From contig NZ_CALHIK010000142.1 in the NCBI RefSeq assembly GCF_938030785.1, forward strand, positions 1 to 6,727: a DNA stretch of 6,727 nucleotides. Reading direction: 5' to 3'. The notes beneath the pieces were generated by a model. That model searched no databases. It was not told the origin of the DNA and was given only the letters and a program-made list of their open reading frames with translations. Positions 1 to 6,097 of this stretch are shown here, piece by piece. The stretch comes from an uncultured Campylobacter sp. (lineage in GTDB: Bacteria; Campylobacterota; Campylobacteria; Campylobacterales; Campylobacteraceae). A program made the position numbers and the translations under genes. Each line of letters starts with the position of its first letter. Positions within the stretch are counted from its first letter, which is position 1.

Positions 1-488
1 TTAAATTTTTAGACGATCACGGCCTTAGCGGCGTTAAATTTACCGCGACCAAATCTACCGCGCTTGCGGCGCAGATGGCAGCTGCCACGCCGCACTCCGC
101 CGCGATTTGCTCCAAGATCGCCGCTGATCTTTACGGCGTGCCGATGATGTTTCAAAAGATCGAGGACAATTCCGCCAATCGCACGCGATTTTTCGTGCTG
201 AGCGACTTTAAAAATCAAAAGAGCGACCGCAACAAAACAAGCATCCTAGCCAAAACCGACGACCGCCCGGGCGGGCTTGTGGACTTTTTGCAGATGTTTC
301 GCAACGAGGGGATAAATTTAACCAAATTAGAAAGCCGCCCTGTTAAGCTTAGGGATTTTAAATGCGTATTTTATGTCGATTTTGAGGGGCACATCGACGA
401 CGAACGGGTGGCGCGTGTGCTGCAAAACGCGCAGAAAAACGGCCACGAAATTACCTGGCTGGGAAGCTATATAAACGGAGGGGAGTGA
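1..488 (+). CDS. pheA: Prephenate dehydratase (PheA), C-terminal part, 5' truncated by window edge
   Basis: The open frame (codons from base 3) runs in from the left edge and ends with TGA at 486-488, giving 161 visible residues. An internal ATG at 75 lies inside the domain and is not the start. Prephenate dehydratase decarboxylates and dehydrates prephenate to phenylpyruvate in phenylalanine synthesis in the cytoplasm. The visible part starts in the second half of the catalytic domain: a TKSTA stretch (residues 16-20), then SAAICS, then the catalytic TRF motif at bases 183-191. An ACT regulatory domain follows from about residue 77, with RPGGLVDFL and the ESRP motif (bases 330-341) that contributes to phenylalanine binding, so feedback inhibition is likely. 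In Campylobacter the full protein is usually a chorismate mutase-prephenate dehydratase fusion of about 360 residues; the mutase part would lie outside the window. The stop overlaps the hisC start by one base, which suggests translational coupling. Confidence 0.93.
   Translation, partial: KFLDDHGLSGVKFTATKSTALAAQMAAATPHSAAICSKIAADLYGVPMMFQKIEDNSANRTRFFVLSDFKNQKSDRNKTSILAKTDDRPGGLVDFLQMFRNEGINLTKLESRPVKLRDFKCVFYVDFEGHIDDERVARVLQNAQKNGHEITWLGSYINGGE
477..481 (+). promoter_or_regulatory. Ribosome binding site deciding the hisC start
   Basis: GGAGG lies inside the last codons of pheA. It is six bases upstream of ATG 488 but only three bases from the alternative GTG 485. The spacing favours ATG 488, which also gives the MKFN start I recall for Campylobacter HisC. 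Confidence 0.75.
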
Positions 489-1597
489 TGAAATTTAACG
501 AATTTGTAGAAAATCTAAGCAATTACGAAGCAGGCAAGCCGATCGAGCTTGTGGTGCGGGAGTTTGGTATCCGCAAGCAGGACGTGTTAAAGCTTGCCAG
601 CAACGAAAACCCTTTCGGCACGAGCGAGGCGGTGCAGGAGGCGATCGCGCAGAACGCGGCACGCGCGCATCTATACCCCGATGATTCGATGTATGAGCTA
701 AAGGGCGCGCTCGCCTTAAAATTCGGCGTAGAGCCGCAAAATATAATCATCGGCGCGGGCAGCGATCAGATCATCGAGTTTGCGCTGCACGCCAAGCTCA
801 ATTCGCGCCGCGCGATACTGCAAGCGGGCGTCACTTTCGCGATGTACGGCATCTACGCAAGCCATTGCGAGGCTAAAGTTTACAAAACGAGCGCTCAGGA
901 GCACGATCTAGCCGAGCTTTTAAAAATTTACGACGCGCACAGGGATGAAATTTCGGTCATCTTTTTGTGCGTGCCGAACAACCCGCTGGGCGAGTGCTTG
1001 GATGCGGAGGCGGTGTATGAGTTCGCTCACAGCGTGGATGAGAACACGCTTTTGGTGATCGATGCTGCGTACAACGAATTTGCGGCGTTTAAAGATGAGC
1101 GCAAGAGGCTTGATCCAAAATTTTTAATTCAAAATTTTAAAAACGTGCTCTATCTGGGTACCTTCTCGAAGGTCTACGGTCTGGGCGGCATGCGCGTAGG
1201 CTACGGCATCGCGCCGCGGCAAATCATAAGCGCGCTTTATAAACTGCGCCCGCCCTTTAACATCACGACGCTTAGCCTTGCAGCGGCGATCGCGGCGCTA
1301 AAAGACGAGGCTTTCGTGCAAAAGAGCCTGCAAAACAACGCCGCGCAGATGAGCCGCTTCGAGGATTTTGTGCGCGAGCGAAATTTGGAATTTATCCCTA
1401 GCTACGCAAATTTCATCACGTTTAAACTTAGCCCGCCGCTAGATAGTAGCGAGCTTTGCGAGAAGCTTCTGCGCCGCGGCATCATCATTCGAAATTTAAA
1501 AAGCTACGGGCTAAACGCCGTGCGTATCACAATCGGCACGCCTGCGCAAAACGATCGCGTCTTGGGCGCTTTGGGAGAGATTTTGAGTGGATATTAA
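488..1597 (+). CDS. hisC: Histidinol-phosphate aminotransferase (HisC)
   Basis: This 369-residue, PLP-dependent class I/II aminotransferase converts imidazole acetol phosphate and glutamate to histidinol phosphate in histidine synthesis. The length is normal for the family. Seen in order: LASNENPFG (residues 36-44), the GAGSDQII cofactor-phosphate region (89-96), VPNNPLGE (162-169), IDAAYNEF (191-198) with the cofactor-contacting Asp192 and Tyr195, TFSKVYGLGGMRVGYG (225-240) with the Schiff-base Lys228, and a C-terminal VRITIG (345-350). The start at ATG 488 is chosen over GTG 485 because of the ribosome binding site spacing. The neighbour pheA suggests it may also transaminate aromatic keto acids or prephenate, as some HisC proteins do; that is inference. 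Its 3' end overlaps dxs by 11 bases. In flagellated campylobacters fliF follows hisC; here it does not. Confidence 0.96.
   Translation: MKFNEFVENLSNYEAGKPIELVVREFGIRKQDVLKLASNENPFGTSEAVQEAIAQNAARAHLYPDDSMYELKGALALKFGVEPQNIIIGAGSDQIIEFALHAKLNSRRAILQAGVTFAMYGIYASHCEAKVYKTSAQEHDLAELLKIYDAHRDEISVIFLCVPNNPLGECLDAEAVYEFAHSVDENTLLVIDAAYNEFAAFKDERKRLDPKFLIQNFKNVLYLGTFSKVYGLGGMRVGYGIAPRQIISALYKLRPPFNITTLSLAAAIAALKDEAFVQKSLQNNAAQMSRFEDFVRERNLEFIPSYANFITFKLSPPLDSSELCEKLLRRGIIIRNLKSYGLNAVRITIGTPAQNDRVLGALGEILSGY
1574..1577 (+). promoter_or_regulatory. Ribosome binding site for dxs inside hisC
   Basis: GGAG (in TTGGGAGAGA) sits nine bases before the GTG at 1587, within the last codons of hisC. It supports the GTG start and an 11-base overlap, so dxs translation is probably coupled to hisC. 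Confidence 0.6.
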
Positions 1598-3416
1598 AAA
1601 TAAAAGCCTGGAGGAGCTGCGGGAGCTCTGCGCGCAGATCAGAGCGCGCATCATCGAAGTCGTGAGTAAAAACGGCGGCCATCTAAGCTCAAACATGGGC
1701 GCCGTCGAGCTCATCGTGGCGATGCACTACGTATTCGACGCCGCGAACGATCCGTTTATCTTCGATGTGAGCCATCAAAGCTACGCGCACAAGCTTCTAA
1801 CGGATCGCTGGGATGAGTTCGGCTCGCTTAGGCAGTTCGGCGGCATTAGCGGCTACACGAAGCCTAGCGAGAGTAAATTTGATTACTTCGTCGCAGGACA
1901 CGCCTCGACGTCGATCTCTTTGGCCGTGGGCGCCGCAAAAGCGATAAACCTAAAGCGCGAAGATCGCGTGCCGGTCGTGCTCATCGGCGACGGCTCGATG
2001 AGCGGCGGTATGACTTATGAGGCTATGAACGAGTTAGGAGATCTGCGCCTGCCCTGTATCATCATCCTAAACGACAACAAAATGAGCATCAGCAAGCCGA
2101 TCGGCGCCTTTAGCAAATACCTAAGCCAAGCGATGGCGGGCGAGACCTATCAAAAATTTAAATCCCACGTAAGAGAGCTGCTCTCGCACGCCCCGCAAAG
2201 CGCTACTTACATGGCAAAGCGCTTTGAAAATTCCCTAAAGCTCATCATCCCTGGGATGTATTTTGAGGAGCTGGGGCTCGAATACATCGGCCCGGTGGAC
2301 GGCCACAACCTAGCCGATCTCATATCGGCGCTAAAGACGGCAAAAAGCGCGCGCAAGCCCGTAGTCGTGCACGCTCAAACGATCAAAGGCAAGGGCTACG
2401 ACAAGGCCGAGGGCTATTTGGAGAGCTGGCACGGCGTAGGGCCTTTCGACATTCAAAGCGGAGAATTTAAGAAAAAATCAGCCACCAAAAGCGCCACGCA
2501 AATTTACGCCGAAGCGCTTTTAAATTTAGCCGCTAAGCATGAAAACGTCGTGGGCGTGACCGCCGCGATGCCAAGCGGCACGGGTATGGATAAGCTGATC
2601 GAGAAATTTCCCCACCGCTTCTGGGACGTCGCGATCGCCGAGCCTCACGCGCTAAGCTCGATGGCCGCGATGGCGCGCGAGGGTTTTAAGCCGTACGTTA
2701 CGATATATTCGACCTTTATGCAGCGCTCTTTCGATCAGATCGTCCATGACGCGGCGATTATGAACTTAAGCTTAGTCCTTGCGATGGATCGCGCGGGCAT
2801 CGTGGGCGAGGACGGCGAGACGCACGAGGGGGTCTTTGACGTAAGCTTCTTAAATGCAATCCCAAATGTCAGCATGTGCGCGCCGCGGGACGAGGCGAGC
2901 TTTAAACGGATCATCGAGTATTCCTACGCGCATGAGGGGGTTTTGGCGATCCGCTATCCGCGCGGAAGTTTTATTTTAGACTGCGAAATCGATACGCCTG
3001 CGGTAGAGCTTGCAAAATCGGTGTTTTTAAAGCGCAGCGATAGCGCGCGCGTAGCTCTCATCGGCTACGGAAACGGCGCTGGTAGAGCGTATAAAACGGC
3101 TGCGGCGCTAGAAGGGCAGATCAAAGCGGACGTCGTAGATCTAGTCTTTGCAAAGCCTTTAGACGCCGAGTTTTTGCAAAATTTAGCTCGCAAGGATAAA
3201 ATTTGGTACGTCTTTAGCGACAACGCCAAAAAAGGCGGCGTCGGTGAAATTTTAAGCGCATTTTTGCAAGAAAATGAAATTTTGGACGTAAAGATCGTAA
3301 GTTTCGAGTTTGCCGATATCTTTTTACCGCACGGTAAGACCGCCGACGTAGAACGCAGCTTGGGCTTGGACGTGCAAACTCTAGCCGAGCGAATATTAAG
3401 TGATAAAAAGTATTAG
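1587..3416 (+). CDS. dxs: 1-deoxy-D-xylulose-5-phosphate synthase (Dxs)
   Basis: This cytoplasmic, thiamine-diphosphate-dependent enzyme condenses pyruvate and glyceraldehyde 3-phosphate, the first and flux-setting step of the MEP isoprenoid pathway. At 609 residues it is close to the usual 620. Landmarks: GHLSSNMG with His32, DVSHQSYAHKLL (60-71), AGHASTSIS (103-111), the cofactor motif GDG (134-136) to NDN (162-164), WHGVGPFD (281-288), DVAIAEPHA (347-355) with catalytic Glu352, the pyrimidine-binding-domain stretch DRAGIVGEDGETHEG (401-415) and RYPRGS (456-461). The start is GTG 1587, the first start in frame with a ribosome binding site; it yields an N terminus about a dozen residues shorter than I recall for C. 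jejuni Dxs. Oddities: Pro353 replaces the near-invariant Gln of AEQHA, Lys165 follows NDN where an acidic residue is usual, and Ala106 replaces Ser in GHSS. All other core residues are intact, so it is probably active. It supplies the prenyl chain of menaquinone, linking it to the downstream ubiE. Confidence 0.96.
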   Translation: MDIKNKSLEELRELCAQIRARIIEVVSKNGGHLSSNMGAVELIVAMHYVFDAANDPFIFDVSHQSYAHKLLTDRWDEFGSLRQFGGISGYTKPSESKFDYFVAGHASTSISLAVGAAKAINLKREDRVPVVLIGDGSMSGGMTYEAMNELGDLRLPCIIILNDNKMSISKPIGAFSKYLSQAMAGETYQKFKSHVRELLSHAPQSATYMAKRFENSLKLIIPGMYFEELGLEYIGPVDGHNLADLISALKTAKSARKPVVVHAQTIKGKGYDKAEGYLESWHGVGPFDIQSGEFKKKSATKSATQIYAEALLNLAAKHENVVGVTAAMPSGTGMDKLIEKFPHRFWDVAIAEPHALSSMAAMAREGFKPYVTIYSTFMQRSFDQIVHDAAIMNLSLVLAMDRAGIVGEDGETHEGVFDVSFLNAIPNVSMCAPRDEASFKRIIEYSYAHEGVLAIRYPRGSFILDCEIDTPAVELAKSVFLKRSDSARVALIGYGNGAGRAYKTAAALEGQIKADVVDLVFAKPLDAEFLQNLARKDKIWYVFSDNAKKGGVGEILSAFLQENEILDVKIVSFEFADIFLPHGKTADVERSLGLDVQTLAERILSDKKY

Positions 3417-3481
3417 TTAATATCAACTTTGTTTAAAGTAAAATTTGATAATATCTTTTTAAAATTTTTTGAAGGATTAAA
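3417..3481 (+). promoter_or_regulatory. Probable perR promoter and candidate operator
   Basis: This strongly AT-rich gap between dxs and perR contains TTTGATAAT (3444-3452), a plausible extended -10 of the Campylobacter vegetative type, which lacks a conserved -35. AAGGA at 3472-3476 is a good ribosome binding site five bases before the perR ATG. Two inverted repeats overlap the promoter: TTAATATCAA (3417-3426) against TTGATAATAT (3445-3454), matching at 8 of 10 positions, and an inner ACTTT/AAAGT pair (3426-3430, 3435-3439) around a four-base spacer. They are possible PerR sites, since PerR is autoregulated in C. jejuni. The assignment as an operator is inference, because I could not match a known PerR box exactly. 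Confidence 0.5.
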
Positions 3482-3892
3482 ATGAATCATGTAGAACTAC
3501 TCAAAACCTGCGGTTTGAAAGCAACTCCGCAAAGATTATGTATCCTAAAGGTGCTTGATCGCCACGAGCACCCAAGCATAGAGGACCTATACGAGGGGAT
3601 CAAAGAGGACTATCCATCCATTTCGCTAGCGACGGTTTATAAAAATTTAAACACCCTGCTCGACGAAGGGGTCGTAGTCGAGGTCAATGCACCGAACAAA
3701 AAGAGCCGCTACGACATCTATCAGATGCCGCATATCCACGTCGTGTGCGAAAAATGCGGTAACGTGATGGACCTTTTCATGGACGATGCCTTTAATAAGG
3801 ATGTTTTGAAAAACATCGAGCGCAAAGCGGGCAATTTCATCCGCAAGCTAAATATCACGACAACGGTCGAAGACTGCGAAAAGTGTAGATAG
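3482..3892 (+). CDS. perR: Fur-family peroxide-sensing regulator (PerR)
   Basis: This 136-residue metal-dependent DNA-binding repressor has the full Fur-family layout. The winged helix includes LKATPQRLCILKVL (residues 12-25) and the recognition-helix stretch SISLATVYKNLNTL (46-59). The dimerisation domain carries the regulatory metal ligands His30, Asp78, His84, His86 and Asp97, lining up with B. subtilis PerR His37, Asp85, His91, His93 and Asp104. The structural zinc is held by Cys89/Cys92 and Cys132/Cys135. Aspartate rather than glutamate at the position of Asp104 is typical of peroxide-sensing PerR rather than Fur, and location directly after dxs matches C. jejuni perR. Its known role in that genus is repression of catalase, alkyl hydroperoxide reductase and related genes until iron-catalysed histidine oxidation by peroxide releases it. 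The intergenic gaps on both sides suggest its own promoter. A Fur or iron-only sensor remains possible without an assay. Confidence 0.87.
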   Translation: MNHVELLKTCGLKATPQRLCILKVLDRHEHPSIEDLYEGIKEDYPSISLATVYKNLNTLLDEGVVVEVNAPNKKSRYDIYQMPHIHVVCEKCGNVMDLFMDDAFNKDVLKNIERKAGNFIRKLNITTTVEDCEKCR

Positions 3893-3906
3893 TTTAAAGA
3901 ATTTTC

Positions 3907-3915
3907 TGCTATCAT
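3907..3915 (+). promoter_or_regulatory. Extended -10 promoter for the CHAD gene
   Basis: TGCTATCAT fits TGn-TATnAT, lies in the 48-base AT-rich gap after the perR stop and is 25 bases before ATG 3941. GGAG at 3932-3935 gives the ribosome binding site, five bases from the start. No clear -35 is present, as is usual in Campylobacter. It could drive the CHAD-ubiE-xseA group. Confidence 0.5.
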
Positions 3916-3940
3916 TACCCACTTTATTTTTGGAGCGGGT

Positions 3941-5359
3941 ATGCAAACTAAGCGTAAATTTTTAATGAGCGACGATTCGATTCTGCGGACGTTAGAGCGC
4001 GCGGGACTGAAATGTCGCAAGGTAAAGATCGCTTGGTTCTATACTTCGTTCTACCCCGAAATTTACTACATCCGCCAAAACGACGAGTGCTCTTTGCACC
4101 ATAAAAAAGAGGATCTCGACAGACAAACTCTAAATTTTAAAATTTCAAAAGATGATTTCAAAGAAGCTTTAAAAAGCAGGATAGCCCGCGTCGTGCAAAA
4201 AAACCGCTACGGCTTTGCTAGCGACGAAGCGGAGTTTTGGTTAGAGCTTTACGGCGGCGAGCTAAATACGCTCGTGATTTTGCGAGCGAAATTCCAAAGC
4301 GAAGCGGCAAGCGCAAATTTTGATTTTGCAAAAATCTTCGGCAGCACCGATTTTTGCGAGATCACCGACGATTACCGCTACAAAAGCCGCTATCTAGCGC
4401 GTTACGGCATGCCGCCGCGCTCGCTTGATTTCGCGCACGCTCGCAGCGTTTTTAAAAAATTTAGCCAAGTTAAATTTTTCGCTCCGCCCTATGCGGACAG
4501 CGTTAAGCTCGCGCGCTTGGCGCTGGAGCTAGCGTGGATACGGGCATGCGGCGCAAAAAGCGAATATCAAAAAAGCCTCGCCCCCGAAACTCTTCACGAG
4601 CTGCGTGTGCAGATTCGTAAATTTAGAGCCGTTTTGAAGCTGTCCGCGCCGCTTTTCGAGGCGGAAAAAAGGGGCGAAATTTTAAAACTGCTCGCAGGAT
4701 TTATGAGCCGCACCAATCAGCTGCGAGACCTTCACGTTTTTGCGGAGTTTTTAAAAGCTGACGACGCGCCTGCGAGCTTTTTGCAGCAGCTAAATCTTAT
4801 CGCAAAGCGCTCGGAGGATAAAATTTTAGAATTTCTTTCTAGCGCGGAATTTGCAGATTTAAACGGCGCTATTAGCGGCTTTTTAAGCGGCGCGGACGGC
4901 ATCTACGCGCGCAGCGAATATGAAAAAATTTCAAAAAAGTTCGCCTCCGCCCGCCTTTGCAAGCTGATTAAAAGCTTGCGCGCGGAGCTAAAAAATTTAA
5001 AGCAAGGCTCGTCTCTGCAGGCATTTCACGACGTGCGCATAGGGCTAAAGAGGCTGCGATACGCGCTTGAAATTTTTGCAAGAAGCTTTGATGAAGGCTG
5101 CGTCAGAGAGCTGTTTAAACGTACCAAGGCCGCCTGCGAGGATTTCGGCGCGCTGCAAGATATCAGCGTATGGCAAAATTTTATCGCGATCTATCAAAAA
5201 GCAAGCGATAAAAGCGGTGTCGCGTTTGCATATCTGCTGGCTCTGGACGCCCGCCTAAACGACCGCCGCGCCGAGCTGGAGGAAAAAATTTTAAATGAAA
5301 AAGAGGCTCTTTTGCGCGCGCTGAAAAGATCGCTACGTAAAATCAAAGCATACGAATAA
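3941..5359 (+). CDS. CHAD-domain protein with degenerate CYTH-like N-terminal domain
   Basis: This 472-residue protein has no signal peptide or membrane segment and is presumably cytoplasmic. The C-terminal half (about 185-470) is a CHAD domain: two helical repeats marked by LHELRVQIRKFRA (218-230, His219) and FHDVRIGLKRLRY (362-374, His363), plus LRDLHVF (261-267) and FGALQDI (402-408). CHAD domains have conserved histidines and basic residues, bind polyphosphate and occur on polyphosphate granules. The N-terminal part (about 1-160) reads like a CYTH/triphosphate tunnel fold: RKFLM at the start, YYIRQNDECSLHHKK (42-56), LDRQTLNFKIS (59-69), TLVILRAKF (110-118) and EITDDYRYKSRYLA (140-153), which matches the usual EVT-D-RY-N-LA ending. 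The metal-binding glutamates appear replaced throughout, so catalysis is unlikely. ATG 3941 is chosen for its GGAG site and because the next ATG (3965) would lose the RKFL strand. Function is unknown; binding polyphosphate or another polyanion is a reasonable inference. It lies 9 bases before ubiE. Confidence 0.85.
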   Translation: MQTKRKFLMSDDSILRTLERAGLKCRKVKIAWFYTSFYPEIYYIRQNDECSLHHKKEDLDRQTLNFKISKDDFKEALKSRIARVVQKNRYGFASDEAEFWLELYGGELNTLVILRAKFQSEAASANFDFAKIFGSTDFCEITDDYRYKSRYLARYGMPPRSLDFAHARSVFKKFSQVKFFAPPYADSVKLARLALELAWIRACGAKSEYQKSLAPETLHELRVQIRKFRAVLKLSAPLFEAEKRGEILKLLAGFMSRTNQLRDLHVFAEFLKADDAPASFLQQLNLIAKRSEDKILEFLSSAEFADLNGAISGFLSGADGIYARSEYEKISKKFASARLCKLIKSLRAELKNLKQGSSLQAFHDVRIGLKRLRYALEIFARSFDEGCVRELFKRTKAACEDFGALQDISVWQNFIAIYQKASDKSGVAFAYLLALDARLNDRRAELEEKILNEKEALLRALKRSLRKIKAYE

Positions 5360-5362
5360 GGA
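5358..5362 (+). promoter_or_regulatory. Ribosome binding site deciding the GTG start of ubiE
   Basis: AAGGA overlaps the TAA stop of the CHAD gene and lies six bases before GTG 5369. The next in-frame ATG (5396) would remove the start of the conserved N-terminal helix, so the GTG is preferred. Confidence 0.7.
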
Positions 5363-5368
5363 AGACTC

Positions 5369-6097
5369 GTGCAAAAACAGGAAAAAATCATAAAGATGTT
5401 CGATGAAATCGCGCCTACCTACGATCTGGCAAACCGCGCCATTAGCTTCGGCGTGGACGTTTCGTGGCGCAAAAAAGCGGTCGAACTGACGCTTGAAAAG
5501 CTTAAAGGGAAGCTCGTGAGTATCGCCGACATCGCGTGCGGTACGGGCGATATGATAAGCTCATGGTGCGACGGCGCGGCACAGCACGGCGTGCAGATCG
5601 AGCGGATCGTGGGGATCGATCCTAGCGAAGGGATGCTTGAAGTAGCTAGGCAAAAATTTCCTGGCTGCGAGTTTATCAAAGCGACCGCGGGCGCCACGAC
5701 GCTAGATGACGCGAGCGTGGATATTTTAAGCATCAGCTACGGCATAAGGAACGTCGTGGAGCTGGACGCGGCGCTTGCGGAATTTAGCCGGATCATCAAA
5801 CATGGCGGCTCGCTCGTGGTTTTGGAATTTACCAAAGCCGCAAGCGGCGGGCTCGCGTTTAAAATCAGAGATTTTTACGTGAGTAAAATTTTACCCAAAA
5901 TCGGCGCTTTCATCTCGAAAAACAAAGAAGCCTACGAGTATCTGCCAAGCTCCATCGGCAGCTTCTTAGACGCCGCTAGCTTTAGCGAAAAGCTCAAAAA
6001 CTCGGGCTTTGAGCTGCGCGTACAAAAGGGCTTCAGCTTCGACGTCAGCACGCTTTTCATCGCGGATAAAATCGCGCGGAAGAGCGACGATGCTTAG
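5369..6097 (+). CDS. ubiE: Demethylmenaquinone C-methyltransferase (UbiE/MenG family)
   Basis: This 242-residue, S-adenosylmethionine-dependent methyltransferase performs the C-methylation of demethylmenaquinone to menaquinone, acting on a membrane-embedded quinone from the cytoplasmic side. UbiE-family signatures are complete: MFDEIAPTYDLANRAISFG (10-28) with the following DVSWR (30-34), the AdoMet motif IADIACGTGD (52-61), the acidic GIDPSEGML (82-90), SYGIRNVVE (123-131), LEFTK (152-156) and the C-terminal YEYLPSSIGSF (189-199). Campylobacter make menaquinone, by the futalosine route, and no ubiquinone, so the MenG role is expected; a second methylation to methylmenaquinone is done by a different enzyme in some species. 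Translation starts at GTG 5369. It follows the CHAD gene by 9 bases and overlaps xseA by 8, so the three are likely co-transcribed, an order shared with C. jejuni for ubiE-xseA. Confidence 0.94.
   Translation: MQKQEKIIKMFDEIAPTYDLANRAISFGVDVSWRKKAVELTLEKLKGKLVSIADIACGTGDMISSWCDGAAQHGVQIERIVGIDPSEGMLEVARQKFPGCEFIKATAGATTLDDASVDILSISYGIRNVVELDAALAEFSRIIKHGGSLVVLEFTKAASGGLAFKIRDFYVSKILPKIGAFISKNKEAYEYLPSSIGSFLDAASFSEKLKNSGFELRVQKGFSFDVSTLFIADKIARKSDDA
6078..6084 (+). promoter_or_regulatory. Ribosome binding site for xseA inside ubiE
   Basis: GGAAGAG lies five bases upstream of ATG 6090 within the last codons of ubiE. It fixes the xseA start and the 8-base overlap. Confidence 0.6.

Noticed and set aside
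485..487. GTG at 485 as the hisC start
   Set aside because: It is only three bases from the GGAGG site; ATG 488 has better spacing and gives the expected MKFN N terminus.
1587..3416. Dxs as a non-functional or pseudogenised copy because of the AEPHA change
   Set aside because: The frame is intact at full length and the other catalytic and cofactor motifs are kept, so decay is not supported.
3426..3465. A rho-independent terminator after dxs
   Set aside because: The ACTTT/AAAGT stem is only five pairs, AT-rich, and is not directly followed by a T run; the T run at 3456-3460 is some 16 bases further on. A promoter or operator role fits better.
3721..4020. A 99-codon minus-strand open frame across the perR 3' end and the next gene's start
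   Set aside because: It lies opposite two well-supported genes and the gap between them, has no ribosome binding site I can see and resembles no known family; the plus-strand genes explain the sequence.
5419..5733. A 104-codon minus-strand open frame inside ubiE
   Set aside because: It is antisense to the conserved methyltransferase core, and its composition (Ser/Ala/Pro-rich) is what the complementary strand of these codons gives.
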